Source of the DNA: UBA4416 sp048498515 | GTDB lineage: Bacteria > Bacteroidota > Bacteroidia > B-17B0 > Aurantibacillaceae | NCBI GenBank assembly: GCA_048498515.1 | Contig: JBEHXV010000018.1 | Coordinates: 48,969-112,968 of the forward strand | Direction of reading: 5' to 3' | Length of the DNA: 64,000 bases | Shown here: positions 1-8,379 of the stretch, piece after piece | Numbering within the stretch: the stretch's first letter is position 1 | Layout: the number at the start of each line of letters is the position of its first letter | Notes under the pieces: generated by a model | Told to the model about the DNA's origin: nothing | The model's input: only the letters and a program-made list of their open reading frames with translations | Database searches by the model: none | Program-made: the position numbers and the translations under genes

Positions 1-1293
1 TAATTGGGTGGGCTGTGTTAATGTTCTTGTAAAGGTATTGGCACATCCATCGTCGCCGGTTGCAATAATAGTATAAGTCCCCTGGCAGGCATTTTTCAGG
101 GTATCTCTTCCACCTACACCAATACCGGTATGAGTAACGGTAGTGGTTGGGGCCGGAGAGATATATTTGATGGTAATAGGTGGCGTACCCGAAAGGATCT
201 GGGTTCTGATCTGCCCGTCACAATTCCCAAAACAGCTGGGATTTAGCATTGTAATGTTTAACAGCGGCTTAGGCTGCTTACCCACCAGAGCCTGAGGAAA
301 GGACTGCTCACCTGTGGTGTTATTGGTAAAAATAACGATGTAAGGTGTCACACAATCACACACGGTACTTACAGAATACGTAGTTCCCACAAAACCCGAT
401 TCTGCGGGCGGTAAATTCTGGCAGGAAGCCGCCGGGTTAGTGTTAAGCCACTGAATATCATAAGGCCCGGCAGGCGACGCGCAACCCGACATGTCAAAAA
501 TAACGATCCCGTCGCAGGTGGCATTACAACTCACATTGGTTGGCGTTCCTGAAACTACCACGCAATCGGCCATGGGCGCCATGGTAATACCGGCTATGCC
601 GGCTAACATAGTGCGCACTGCCTGCGAAAGGTTGGCCTGGTGACAAATAAAGCGGGATGGTTTTAAAAGATCGGCTGTAAGCGAAGAGTTGGTAAGCTGG
701 ATATTATCTGAAGTTTGAAAAAAGGAATTTTCCAGTCTTACAGCGGCATTGTTCAACAACAAATTCTTAGAAATCAATACCGAGTTACTTAATTTAAAGC
801 TGCCCGAAAGGCTAATGCTTTTGGAAGTATTCAGGTATTCCACTTTAACATCGTGGTTCGAAATGATCTTTACATCTGAATTTAAAGCATAAGGCGAGAT
901 CCTGTAAAGGCAAGCGCTTGTTGGCGTCAGCAACAATGGCCCGTTGGTATTGAGGTAAAATGTCGGGCTCAGTTCCAGGTTGCCATTTACTTTTAACTGC
1001 ACATTGGGCGAACTGATTAATTGTCCTTTAAAAACCTGGTTTTGAGAGGTAATGGAATTGACCTCGATGCTTTGAAGAATATGAACTGTAAAATCGGAGC
1101 CAGAGGACTGGTTATCGAAAATAACATTGCTTGCAGCGTTCGGAATTTGGCCGGCCGGTACGCCGCCGGGAGTAGTTGACCAGTGATTCGCGTCATTCCA
1201 GTAACCTGAACCACCAACCCAGTGCAAAGTCTGCGCTTTTGCTAAAATAGTAATGGATAACAGGACAAGAAGGAGTAATCGTCTTTTCAACAT
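1..1293 (-). CDS. Secreted surface protein with SprB-like repeats (partial, runs off the left edge)
   Basis: The frame is open from ATG at 1293 down to base 1, giving 431 residues without a stop, so the C-terminus lies outside the window. Residues 1-21 form a signal peptide ending in AKAQ. Next comes WVGGSGYWNDANHWS, a start common in large Bacteroidota surface proteins, then a region rich in N, S and L that looks like a beta-helix. From about residue 250 there are modules with paired cysteines (CNATCDG near 257, CFGNCDG near 356) resembling the SprB repeat of gliding-motility adhesins. A T9SS sorting domain would be expected at the missing end. Function as an exported adhesin is inferred from family resemblance and composition; the repeat assignment is by eye. 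Confidence 0.8.
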   Translation of the reverse strand, partial: MLKRRLLLLVLLSITILAKAQTLHWVGGSGYWNDANHWSTTPGGVPAGQIPNAASNVIFDNQSSGSDFTVHILQSIEVNSITSQNQVFKGQLISSPNVQLKVNGNLELSPTFYLNTNGPLLLTPTSACLYRISPYALNSDVKIISNHDVKVEYLNTSKSISLSGSFKLSNSVLISKNLLLNNAAVRLENSFFQTSDNIQLTNSSLTADLLKPSRFICHQANLSQAVRTMLAGIAGITMAPMADCVVVSGTPTNVSCNATCDGIVIFDMSGCASPAGPYDIQWLNTNPAASCQNLPPAESGFVGTTYSVSTVCDCVTPYIVIFTNNTTGEQSFPQALVGKQPKPLLNITMLNPSCFGNCDGQIRTQILSGTPPITIKYISPAPTTTVTHTGIGVGGRDTLKNACQGTYTIIATGDDGCANTFTRTLTQPTQL

Positions 1294-1419
1294 AACAATT
1301 TTTAACTATTACGAATTTATATTAGTTTAGGTTTCTAAATTTAATAAAATTACCCTAATATTAACAATCCAACTGTGTGAAACCTATTATAGACTGATTA
1401 AACACGAAATATAGCCCTT

Positions 1420-2007
1420 ATGAGCTCTCAAAACGACCTTAATTCCTGGAAAACTTTAACATCTGCGCTGGTCTACGAATCGGCATGGATTGCGGTGAAC
1501 AGGCACGAAACCATCAATCCGGCAGGCAACCCTGCCGTATACAGTGTTGTTAATTTTAAGAACCTGGCCATTGGCATTATTCCCTTAAGCGAGGATGGTT
1601 ATACCTGGCTGGTAGGCCAGTGGCGTTATCCATTAAATGCCTACAGTTGGGAAATTCCGGAAGGCGGCGGGCCTTTGGGCGAAGAACCCATAAAAACAGC
1701 TGAGCGCGAACTGAAAGAAGAAACGGGCATTGTTGCCAAAAAATTTGAAGAGATCATGCAATTGCATTTAAGTAATTCGGCTACTGATGAACATGCTTTT
1801 GTATTCCTGGCAACGGACCTGTCTTTTGAAGAATCGGAACCTGAAGAAACCGAGGATTTACAGGTGAAAAAAGTACACATCACTGAGGCTTTCGACATGG
1901 TGCTAAAAGGTGAGATTACCGATGCCATTAGCGTAGCGGCTATTTTTAAAGTAAAGTATTTGCTGGAACACTCACCACAGAGGAACAGAGAAACAGGGGA
2001 AGAATAA
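1420..2007 (+). CDS. Nudix hydrolase, ADP-ribose pyrophosphatase-like
   Basis: The 195-residue protein carries a complete Nudix box (G-x5-E-x7-REL-x-EE-x-G-I) at about residues 82-104, with REL and KEE supplying the metal-binding glutamates. Such enzymes split nucleoside diphosphates linked to another moiety. The flanking fold (FKNLAIGIIPL before the box, acidic C-terminal helix after it) is like bacterial ADP-ribose/ADP-sugar pyrophosphatases, so ADP-ribose is the likeliest substrate, but this is not provable from the box alone. It stands alone on the plus strand between two minus-strand units. A palindromic repeat (2009-2092) starts one base after its stop codon. Confidence 0.88.
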   Translation: MSSQNDLNSWKTLTSALVYESAWIAVNRHETINPAGNPAVYSVVNFKNLAIGIIPLSEDGYTWLVGQWRYPLNAYSWEIPEGGGPLGEEPIKTAERELKEETGIVAKKFEEIMQLHLSNSATDEHAFVFLATDLSFEESEPEETEDLQVKKVHITEAFDMVLKGEITDAISVAAIFKVKYLLEHSPQRNRETGEE

Positions 2008-2008
2008 G

Positions 2009-2092
2009 CGTCATTGTGAACGCAAGCGAAGCAACCTCAAATCCAGTAAGCCAATGTTTGAGATCGCTTCGTCGTCCCTCCTCGCAATGACG
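2009..2092. repeat. Palindromic intergenic repeat, family E (one copy)
   Basis: Outer arms CGTCATTGTGA and TCGCAATGACG are inverted copies with small mismatches; inner arms AAGCGAAGC.. and ..GCTTCG also pair, so the whole 84 bp can form a long imperfect hairpin. It begins one base after the Nudix stop codon (2005-2007) and ends about 60 bases before the stop of the convergent KdsC-like gene. Similar CGTCATTGCGAG-type elements are scattered in many bacterial genomes. No second copy was seen in this window. Confidence 0.75.
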
Positions 2093-2151
2093 AAATTGAT
2101 AGTTTGATCCTCTTCTAACAGCCTTTCATTTCAACAATTCATTAACTGTAT

Positions 2152-2664
2152 TTACCACCCATCAATGGCCCAGGTTCCCTGCGAGCGCATCACCTGTTCA
2201 ATGATATCACGCACACAGGCCTCTCCGCCATTCCGGTTCGAAATGTAAATGCAAATTTCTTTGATTTCGTGCGCCGCGTTGTTGGGACAAGCCGCAATAC
2301 CAACGCGTTTCATCACTTCGTAATCGGGCAGATCGTCGCCCATAAAAACAATTTCCTCTTCCTTCAGGTCGTGTTCGTTAATGTAATCCTTATAACATTG
2401 CAACTTATCGTACTGCGATAAAAATATATCCTGAATTCCCAGTCCCTGCAAAGCATTCTTTACTGCCTGGCTCTTGCCACCGGTAATGATGCCTATGCGG
2501 TAACCCTTTTTTACCGCCAATTGCAGCGCGTAACCGTCCTTTGAGTTCATGTTGCGGACAAACTCACCGTTTTCAAGCAACAGTACCTGGCCGTTAGTTA
2601 ATACGCCATCCACATCAAATAAAAAAGTTTTTATACGGGTGAGTTTTTGTTTGAAATTTTCCAT
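2152..2664 (-). CDS. KdsC-like HAD phosphatase (3-deoxy-D-manno-octulosonate 8-phosphate phosphatase family)
   Basis: The 170-residue protein has HAD motif I as DVDGVLTNG (residues 17-25), a Thr/Gly-rich motif II (GIITGGKS), a Lys in motif III and motif IV GDDLPDYEVMKRVG. This compact, cap-less layout is that of KdsC, which releases phosphate from KDO 8-phosphate in lipid A core synthesis; a related sugar phosphatase role is possible because no other KDO gene is adjacent. Its ATG at 2664 coincides with the last base of the upstream DUF2520 gene, so the two are probably translationally coupled. It is the last gene of the minus-strand run that starts with ccmB. Confidence 0.85.
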   Translation of the reverse strand: MENFKQKLTRIKTFLFDVDGVLTNGQVLLLENGEFVRNMNSKDGYALQLAVKKGYRIGIITGGKSQAVKNALQGLGIQDIFLSQYDKLQCYKDYINEHDLKEEEIVFMGDDLPDYEVMKRVGIAACPNNAAHEIKEICIYISNRNGGEACVRDIIEQVMRSQGTWAIDGW

Positions 2665-3464
2665 TACAGGGAAGCTTGTTGTTTGATAATAAGTTGTGAC
2701 AAAAGTTTATAAACAGCGGTGAGCTCTTTGTCTGTTTTTAAAAGATCGAGGTGTTTTTTCATGACTACCTTGTCATGGCGCATGGCTGGGCCGGTTTGGG
2801 CCTGCTTAGGCCTGAGTGTTTGCAATTTATTGAACGATTGCTGCATGATCGGTTTCAGGAGCCCGGTATCCTTTTTCGAGAGGTTGTTTTCTACCAACTC
2901 AAATGCAGAAGCATACAACGCATTGGTAAAATTGCTGGCAAATACCGCGGCCAAATGCAACTGCAGGCGTTTTTCGGAAGAGCAGTATTTTACTGTTCCG
3001 GAAACCAAGCGGGCCAATGAACTTAACTTTGCTGCCACTGCTTTTGTATTTCCCTCTATTAAAAGTGGCGTTGTTTGCCAGTTGATGTCCGCATTTTTGG
3101 TAAACGCTTGTAAAGGATAATACACGCCCGTGTGCAAAGAAACCTTTTTCAAAATATCCATGTGCGTACTCCCCGACGTATGAACTACCAGGCCTTTTAC
3201 GTGTAAAGGAATAAGCTCTTTAACTACTCCGGCAATGGCATCATCTTTCACACAAATAACATACACATCGGCCTTTTTACTGATCTTTTCATAGTTGGTA
3301 ACCAGTTCTTTTTGATATTGCTTGGCAAAAGTAGTAGCGGCTTTTGTTTTACGATGATTAAAGATTTGCAGCACCTCAACCTCTTTTACGGAGCGAAAAG
3401 AGGCAACCATGTGTTGCGCCAGGTTGCCGGCACCAATGATAACTATTTGTAATGGTGTATTCAA
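2664..3464 (-). CDS. Rossmann-fold and DUF2520 domain protein
   Basis: The protein starts with a dinucleotide-binding strand-loop-helix (IVIIGAGNLAQHM), followed by NHR and a YPLQAF stretch typical of the DUF2520 helical half, as in pyrroline-5-carboxylate-reductase-like NADP-binding proteins of unknown substrate. The open frame extends upstream to an ATG at 3557, but those 31 extra residues overlap the end of ccmF and precede the glycine-rich loop by too much. I prefer the TTG at 3464, which gives MNTPLQIVIIGAG. The true start is uncertain between these two. It ends on the first base of the kdsC-like start codon. Role unknown; the pair with KdsC is recurrent in Bacteroidota as far as I recall. 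Confidence 0.8.
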   Translation of the reverse strand: MNTPLQIVIIGAGNLAQHMVASFRSVKEVEVLQIFNHRKTKAATTFAKQYQKELVTNYEKISKKADVYVICVKDDAIAGVVKELIPLHVKGLVVHTSGSTHMDILKKVSLHTGVYYPLQAFTKNADINWQTTPLLIEGNTKAVAAKLSSLARLVSGTVKYCSSEKRLQLHLAAVFASNFTNALYASAFELVENNLSKKDTGLLKPIMQQSFNKLQTLRPKQAQTGPAMRHDKVVMKKHLDLLKTDKELTAVYKLLSQLIIKQQASL

Positions 3465-3504
3465 TGGATTAAAAAAACTGGCAATAGTATTAAGCGAACC
3501 GGGT

Positions 3505-6105
3505 TTAGGCAGTAGCCGCTTTGTGTTTATTTTTTCTTCGTCTTTCCACAATGGCAATAATGGTTCCTATTATCATCACCAGGCATCCAATCCAAAGCAC
3601 ATTGATGTATGGGAACATATAAGCCTCGAGTACAATAAAATCCTTGGTATTGCTTACTTTTTCGCTCATCTGTATCTCCACGCTTCCTTCATTGGGATTG
3701 ATCTTCCAGAACATGAATTTCAGTCCCAGCTCTTTGAGCTCATATTCTTCTGGCACCACCATGTTATCCTTTAAAATGTATTGTGGATAGGCTTTGTAAT
3801 GTTTCCCGTCAATATCCACCGCGTCCAAAACCGCTGTCACAATAAGCGAACTGTCGTTCTTGGCAAACTGCTCTTCGGTTAAATTGGTTTTAATGCTATC
3901 GATGACAATAATAGCATTATCGGCAAAAATGGTATCGCGCATGTGCCCTACAAAATTGGTCGGCGATTTGTACGCATCGGCTTTAATGTTTTTGGTATCG
4001 TTAAGGGTGCCTGCTGTAATGTGCGTGTAAATATCCCGGTCTAAGAAATGCTTGGTGTCAGGATGCGCCGCCTGTCCCATGCGTGGGTTGTCCTGGATGA
4101 GCGGGCTCAGCTCAAAGGCTTTTACCAATTTGCCGTCCGCTCCTTTGGTCAGGTAATCAATAAAGAAATAAACATCAATGCCCTTGCGTTCCTTTTCCCT
4201 GTAGGTTACCAGGTAATTGCCCATTGGCAGGGTATCGCCTTTGTTAAGGAATAAACTTTTCTGCGCGTTGAAATTTTCGCCCAGGCTAGCTACATTTTTT
4301 TGCGAGGTATTTTTTGAAATGGTTTGTTTTTTGGAAGTGGAGATCAATGCTCCCAACAAGATCATGGCAAAGCCAATATGGGCAATGGAAGCTCCCGCAT
4401 TTTTCAGTTTTCCTTTCAATACCCTTATCCAGTATTCGGCATTGGCAAATACGGCAAACAAACCGCCAATGAACAACAGGGCGTAAGAAATAAGGTTCCA
4501 TTTATCCTTGGCAGTAGCCAGGGAATAATCCTTTAAAAAGTATAATGGAATAACGCATACCAACCCAAACACAAGCGAGAGTAATAATGAAAAACGGAAC
4601 TGTTTAAAGAAGACAACCTTATCTGTTTTTTTGTATTTAAAGAATTGTGTAATGGCAATTAAAAACAGTACTACAATGGCAAAAGGTGTTTGCCACATAT
4701 TGTAATCGGCCACTTTTATAGGCGCTTTTTGTAAATGAAATAATTTATTCAACACCGGAATGGAAGTAAAATAGGTGATGACCAAAGAGGATAATAAAAA
4801 CACCAATGAACCCACAAACATCCAGAACTCGCGTGAGTAAAGACTTTCCTCCTCTTCTTCCTTAGGGAAGAATTTAATGTATGAATAGATCGTGGTAAGA
4901 ACGCTGATCCCAACCCAGATCAACAACAAAGCTGTTTTATAGCCAAGCGTGATGCCAAAAAACAAGAACAGGAAGGAGAGCATTAAGTAAGATACTTTTA
5001 CCAGCTTATCGTGAATGAGCAACACCACACATAATAAGATGAACGTTAGTACATATACTACCAGTTGCCCCTGCATTCCCAACTCGGTAAAGGCATGCAC
5101 GGAACTGTCGCCCAAAATACCACTGCGGGTAAGGAAGGTGGAATATAGCACCAGTAAAAAGGAAGCAATGGCCATTAAGTGGGTCATGAATAAAGAACCA
5201 CCTTTGTTTTTATTGATGATCATCACATGTCCTGCGCCAACAATGACCAGCCATGGCACCAAGGATGAGTTCTCAACCGGGTCCCATGCCCAGAAACCGC
5301 CAAAGCTCAGCGCTTCGTAAGCCCAGGCGCCACCCATTAAAATACCTGTTCCCAGAATCATAATGGAGAAAAAAGTCCAGGTTAAAGCCGGTTTTTGCCA
5401 GGTGGTAAAATCGCGTTTCCACAAGCCGGCAACTGCAAAAGCAAATGGCGGCAGGGTTGAGGCAAATCCTAAAAACAGGGTTGGCGGATGAATGGTCATC
5501 CAGTAGTTCATTAATAAAGGATTCAGGCCATGTCCATCCAGCTTTAATAAATACTCAGGATTTTGCAGAAAGGGTGCCATGGCAAACTGAGGTGTATCGC
5601 GTAGTAAAATAAAGGGATTGGAGCCCAGCTTGTAATCGCCAATAAAAATCCCCAGTAACATGCTGGCCAAAAATACCTGAACCAGCGAAAAAACCGCCAT
5701 GGTAGGCGCTTCCCATCTACTGTCAATAGTGCGTTGGAGAATATTACCTAATACAATGTTCCAGAAGGTCCACAATAAAAAACTGCCCTCCTGGCCTTCC
5801 CAAAAGCAGGACATGATGTACTGCATGGGCATTTCGTTATTGCTGTGCTGGTACACATAGTGGTACTCGTAAAAGTGGTTGAACAGCATGTAGAACAGGG
5901 TTCCGGCAATACCTATGACCGAAAAGGTATGAACCGAGAAACTGATCCTCGCAAACTTTTTCCATTCGCTGTCAAGGCTTTCTTCTTTCGAATAAAAGTA
6001 ATACGCGATGGTGGATACCAAAGCTGAGATCAATGAAAGGACAATGAATGCATTTCCTAAATTACCAGCCCACAAATGTTCTCCTATATATGCTATCTTA
6101 TCCAA
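3505..6105 (-). CDS. ccmF: Cytochrome c maturation heme lyase component CcmF
   Basis: The 866-residue polytopic protein has the tryptophan-rich heme-handling signature GGFWAWDPVENSSLVPWL at about residues 268-285, with flanking conserved histidines (TIHPPTLF near 205, and the HxF region after the motif), and about 14 hydrophobic segments. A large soluble insert lies at about residues 610-820 before a final membrane segment, as in CcmF. CcmF accepts heme from CcmE and joins it to apocytochrome c on the outer face of the inner membrane. It is 866 residues, longer than the roughly 650 of proteobacterial CcmF, mainly in the extracytoplasmic C-terminal domain. It lies downstream of ccmE, with a family B repeat in the 105-base gap. 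Confidence 0.93.
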   Translation of the reverse strand: MDKIAYIGEHLWAGNLGNAFIVLSLISALVSTIAYYFYSKEESLDSEWKKFARISFSVHTFSVIGIAGTLFYMLFNHFYEYHYVYQHSNNEMPMQYIMSCFWEGQEGSFLLWTFWNIVLGNILQRTIDSRWEAPTMAVFSLVQVFLASMLLGIFIGDYKLGSNPFILLRDTPQFAMAPFLQNPEYLLKLDGHGLNPLLMNYWMTIHPPTLFLGFASTLPPFAFAVAGLWKRDFTTWQKPALTWTFFSIMILGTGILMGGAWAYEALSFGGFWAWDPVENSSLVPWLVIVGAGHVMIINKNKGGSLFMTHLMAIASFLLVLYSTFLTRSGILGDSSVHAFTELGMQGQLVVYVLTFILLCVVLLIHDKLVKVSYLMLSFLFLFFGITLGYKTALLLIWVGISVLTTIYSYIKFFPKEEEEESLYSREFWMFVGSLVFLLSSLVITYFTSIPVLNKLFHLQKAPIKVADYNMWQTPFAIVVLFLIAITQFFKYKKTDKVVFFKQFRFSLLLSLVFGLVCVIPLYFLKDYSLATAKDKWNLISYALLFIGGLFAVFANAEYWIRVLKGKLKNAGASIAHIGFAMILLGALISTSKKQTISKNTSQKNVASLGENFNAQKSLFLNKGDTLPMGNYLVTYREKERKGIDVYFFIDYLTKGADGKLVKAFELSPLIQDNPRMGQAAHPDTKHFLDRDIYTHITAGTLNDTKNIKADAYKSPTNFVGHMRDTIFADNAIIVIDSIKTNLTEEQFAKNDSSLIVTAVLDAVDIDGKHYKAYPQYILKDNMVVPEEYELKELGLKFMFWKINPNEGSVEIQMSEKVSNTKDFIVLEAYMFPYINVLWIGCLVMIIGTIIAIVERRRKNKHKAATA

Positions 6106-6133
6106 TGAGTTCTAAAGTTTTGATTACGAAATT

Positions 6134-6208
6134 ATGATTACGAATTTTTACGAATATACGAATGGGCTTTAACTCTTGCTATACAAAGATTCGTATATTC
6201 GTAATCAT
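6134..6208. repeat. Palindromic intergenic repeat, family B copy 1
   Basis: Left arm ATGATTACGAAT then ACGAATATACGAAT; right arm ATTCGTATATTCGTAATCAT. Arms pair over about 18 bases around a 20-25 base loop. It occupies most of the ccmE-ccmF gap and ends two bases from the ccmE stop codon (6211-6213). Two more copies are at 6616-6694 and 32395-32474. Confidence 0.88.
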
Positions 6209-6210
6209 TG

Positions 6211-6594
6211 TTACACTTTTGGTTTCCCGTCGTTGTACTTGCTCGGGCATTTCATTAAAATATCATTGGCATGAAACTCATTGCCTTCCATTTTACCGAT
6301 CAATACAATTTGCTCCGACTTTTCGAAATCCTGCGGTACGCTTTTGTGAAGCACCACTCTTTTTTCAATGCCTTTGTTATCTTTCATCATAAAAGAGCAC
6401 TCATCGGCGTTAATTCTCGGATCGTACTGTACCGGCACTTCCTTGTTCAGTTTTCCCACCACATGGTATTCGGTATCAGGATTTGCTGAGGCTTCCATAA
6501 AATCGGAATAGGTAGCGCTGCTTTGAAGGGATGTGAAAATAACTCCTATGGCTACAGCTATAACAATTATTCCTAAAATGTGAATCTTTTTCAT
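6211..6594 (-). CDS. ccmE: Heme chaperone CcmE, cysteine-type (CxxxY)
   Basis: The 127-residue protein has an N-terminal membrane anchor (residues 4-22) followed by a small OB-fold domain (YHVVGKLNKE, FMMKDN, VVLHKSVPQDF, GKMEGNEFHANDILMKCPSKY), which is the CcmE pattern. In the classical protein the covalent heme ligand is His in HxxxY; here the site reads C116-P-S-K-Y120, read from a clear TGC codon. Cysteine-type CcmE is known from archaea and some sulfate reducers, in variant System I pathways that lack CcmH. It lies between ccmD and ccmF, consistent with passing heme from CcmC to CcmF. The family assignment is firm; the Cys-heme chemistry is inferred from the motif. Confidence 0.92.
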   Translation of the reverse strand: MKKIHILGIIVIAVAIGVIFTSLQSSATYSDFMEASANPDTEYHVVGKLNKEVPVQYDPRINADECSFMMKDNKGIEKRVVLHKSVPQDFEKSEQIVLIGKMEGNEFHANDILMKCPSKYNDGKPKV

Positions 6595-6615
6595 TTTTAA
6601 TTCTGTGTCATTTTT

Positions 6616-6694
6616 ATGATTACGAATCTATACGAATATACGAATAGGGCAGTAGCAAACACAGATTCGTATATTCGTAAAAATTCGTAATCAT
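6616..6694. repeat. Palindromic intergenic repeat, family B copy 2
   Basis: Left arm ATGATTACGAATC, then TACGAATATACGAAT; right arm ATTCGTATATTCGTA, then ATTCGTAATCAT. It fills the ccmD-ccmE gap. Its right end overlaps the ccmD stop codon (TGA, complement of 6691-6693), so the repeat itself provides the end of ccmD. Confidence 0.88.
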
Positions 6695-6906
6695 GATTTG
6701 TTTTCGAGTTTTTTTAGTTTAAGATCAATGTAAATAAGGTAGCCAATAAGGCAGATAAAAATAATGGATAATACCGCTATTACTACGTAAATCTTTCCTT
6801 CGCTTCTGAACATGTCGGCCATTTCAACCGGCGGCGCTACTTCCTGGGCCATACCGGCCAGGGAAAAAAACAGGGTAAGGAGCAGTAAATAAAATTTATT
6901 CTTCAT
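6691..6906 (-). CDS. ccmD: CcmD-like small membrane protein
   Basis: The 71-residue protein has a signal-like or membrane N-terminus (residues 4-20), a short linker (AQEVAPPVEMADMFRSEGK), one strong transmembrane segment (about residues 40-60) and a charged tail (DLKLKKLENKS). Size, topology and position directly after ccmC fit CcmD, which tethers CcmE to the CcmABC complex. Sequence identity to proteobacterial CcmD is low, so the assignment rests largely on context. Its start overlaps the end of ccmC by 11 bases, and its last codons lie in a family B palindrome. Confidence 0.75.
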   Translation of the reverse strand: MKNKFYLLLLTLFFSLAGMAQEVAPPVEMADMFRSEGKIYVVIAVLSIIFICLIGYLIYIDLKLKKLENKS

Positions 6907-7558
6907 TTTTTTTATGATTTAAGATGGCAATGCGTTTTTTAATATCCAGGATCCAAAGACTTAACATAATCCAGCCAATAACAGCGGGATAAAATACGGT
7001 GCGCAGGTTATTGTTCATATCGTACTGGGCAAACTTGGCGTTGCCACCGTTTCCGGGATGTAATGAATCGGTAAGCCTCGGTAATATCATAATGAAAACG
7101 AACATCATCACAAAGGCAAAAATGTTGTAAACCGCCGAAATGCGGGCACGTTTCAACTCATCGATAATGGAGCTGCGTAAAATAAAGTAGGCCAGGTAAA
7201 TGAGCACCGCTATGGCTACCCCGTTCAATTTTGGGTCTTCAAAGGTCCACCAGGTTCCCCAGGTAAACTTGGCCCACATGCAACCGGTTAATAAACCCGG
7301 AAGCGCAAAGAACAGGCCTACCTGTGCCGACTGGTTGCTTAAAATATCGGATTTTGTATCGTTTTTTGCGAGGTGGATAACAGCAAACACTACCGAATAA
7401 CCCATTTGGAACAACATGGCAAACCAGATGGGCACATGGTAATATACATTACGGATGGTTTCGTGAAGAATAGGCAATTCGGGTACGGTGTTTAACATCC
7501 CCCACACCAGTGTGTACAGAATGAGGACTGCGCCCGATATTTTCCACCATTTTATCAT
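6896..7558 (-). CDS. ccmC: Heme handling protein CcmC
   Basis: The 220-residue protein has six predicted membrane segments and the tryptophan-rich motif WGTWWTFEDPKLNGVAI at about residues 100-117, the version of the WWD motif found in CcmC; conserved histidines flank it (HVPIWFAM upstream; SLHPG in a later loop). CcmC loads heme onto CcmE. It follows ccmB by four bases and overlaps ccmD by 11, so ccmBCD form a tight operon. The motif has FEDPKL where proteobacteria have WDARLT, a modest change. Confidence 0.92.
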   Translation of the reverse strand: MIKWWKISGAVLILYTLVWGMLNTVPELPILHETIRNVYYHVPIWFAMLFQMGYSVVFAVIHLAKNDTKSDILSNQSAQVGLFFALPGLLTGCMWAKFTWGTWWTFEDPKLNGVAIAVLIYLAYFILRSSIIDELKRARISAVYNIFAFVMMFVFIMILPRLTDSLHPGNGGNAKFAQYDMNNNLRTVFYPAVIGWIMLSLWILDIKKRIAILNHKKNEE

Positions 7559-7562
7559 TGTT

Positions 7563-8222
7563 TTATTCTTTCCAAAGGTAACTAAATAATAGTGTGGCCA
7601 ATGCTATCACAACAAAATTTAGCATGAGCAAAATGAGCAGGTATTTATAACTTACACTCCAGGCCAAACCATCAATGGCATGCTTGCTCAGCTTAACCGA
7701 AACCAGCAATAAAGGCATCAATACCGGGAAACTTAAAATGGCCATAAGGCTCATATTATTGTTTGCTTTGGAAGCAATGGCGCTCATTAAGCTCAGTACT
7801 CCCGAAAATGCCGTGGAGCTAAATAATAGGCTAAGTAAGAACATACCCATGTCCTGTACCATGCTGCCAATAAACCAGGAATAAAAGAAAAAGGTTAAAA
7901 GGCTCAGAACCGCCATTAAGAGCATGTTATAAATGATCTTGCTTAAAATAAACTCCCGTGGATTGTAATATAAAAAATTATACAGCCCTTTGCCTTTGGT
8001 TTCCTGGATAAAGCTTTTGCCCGATACGTTAACGGCAATGAACATAAAAATGACCCAAAACAGGGCATTCCAAACCACAGGCTGGATGATCTTTTTAAAA
8101 CATAAGGCCGAAACGAACACCGTAGCCACAATATAAACCAGGATCCCGGCAAGGGTTGATTTTTGCCTGAATTCGAGCGAAAATTCTTTTCGGATGAGTT
8201 GTGATAACTGAGGGCCTGACAT
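7563..8222 (-). CDS. ccmB: Heme exporter permease CcmB
   Basis: This 219-residue protein begins with a cytoplasmic helix (LIRKEFSLEFRQKSTLAGI) typical of CcmB and then has six hydrophobic segments, with a conserved LYNFLYYNPREFILSK-type loop. CcmB is the membrane subunit of the CcmAB ABC transporter, whose ATPase cycle releases holo-CcmE from CcmC. The ATPase gene ccmA is not found before or after it: the next gene upstream is divergent. CcmB is therefore the first ccm gene of this operon, and ccmA must be elsewhere or absent. Confidence 0.9.
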   Translation of the reverse strand: MSGPQLSQLIRKEFSLEFRQKSTLAGILVYIVATVFVSALCFKKIIQPVVWNALFWVIFMFIAVNVSGKSFIQETKGKGLYNFLYYNPREFILSKIIYNMLLMAVLSLLTFFFYSWFIGSMVQDMGMFLLSLLFSSTAFSGVLSLMSAIASKANNNMSLMAILSFPVLMPLLLVSVKLSKHAIDGLAWSVSYKYLLILLMLNFVVIALATLLFSYLWKE

Positions 8223-8379
8223 TGAGGCGCAAATTTACGCTCTAATAGCCAAAATCCCAATTTTATTGTGGTTGGTCCCACTAAAAATTGTTTTTAAGGT
8301 CGGTGTTTTTACTATAATCAGTTAAAATGGTATTCCTATGAAAAAGGGCCTATTTTTATCAAAACTAACGAAACTGAAA

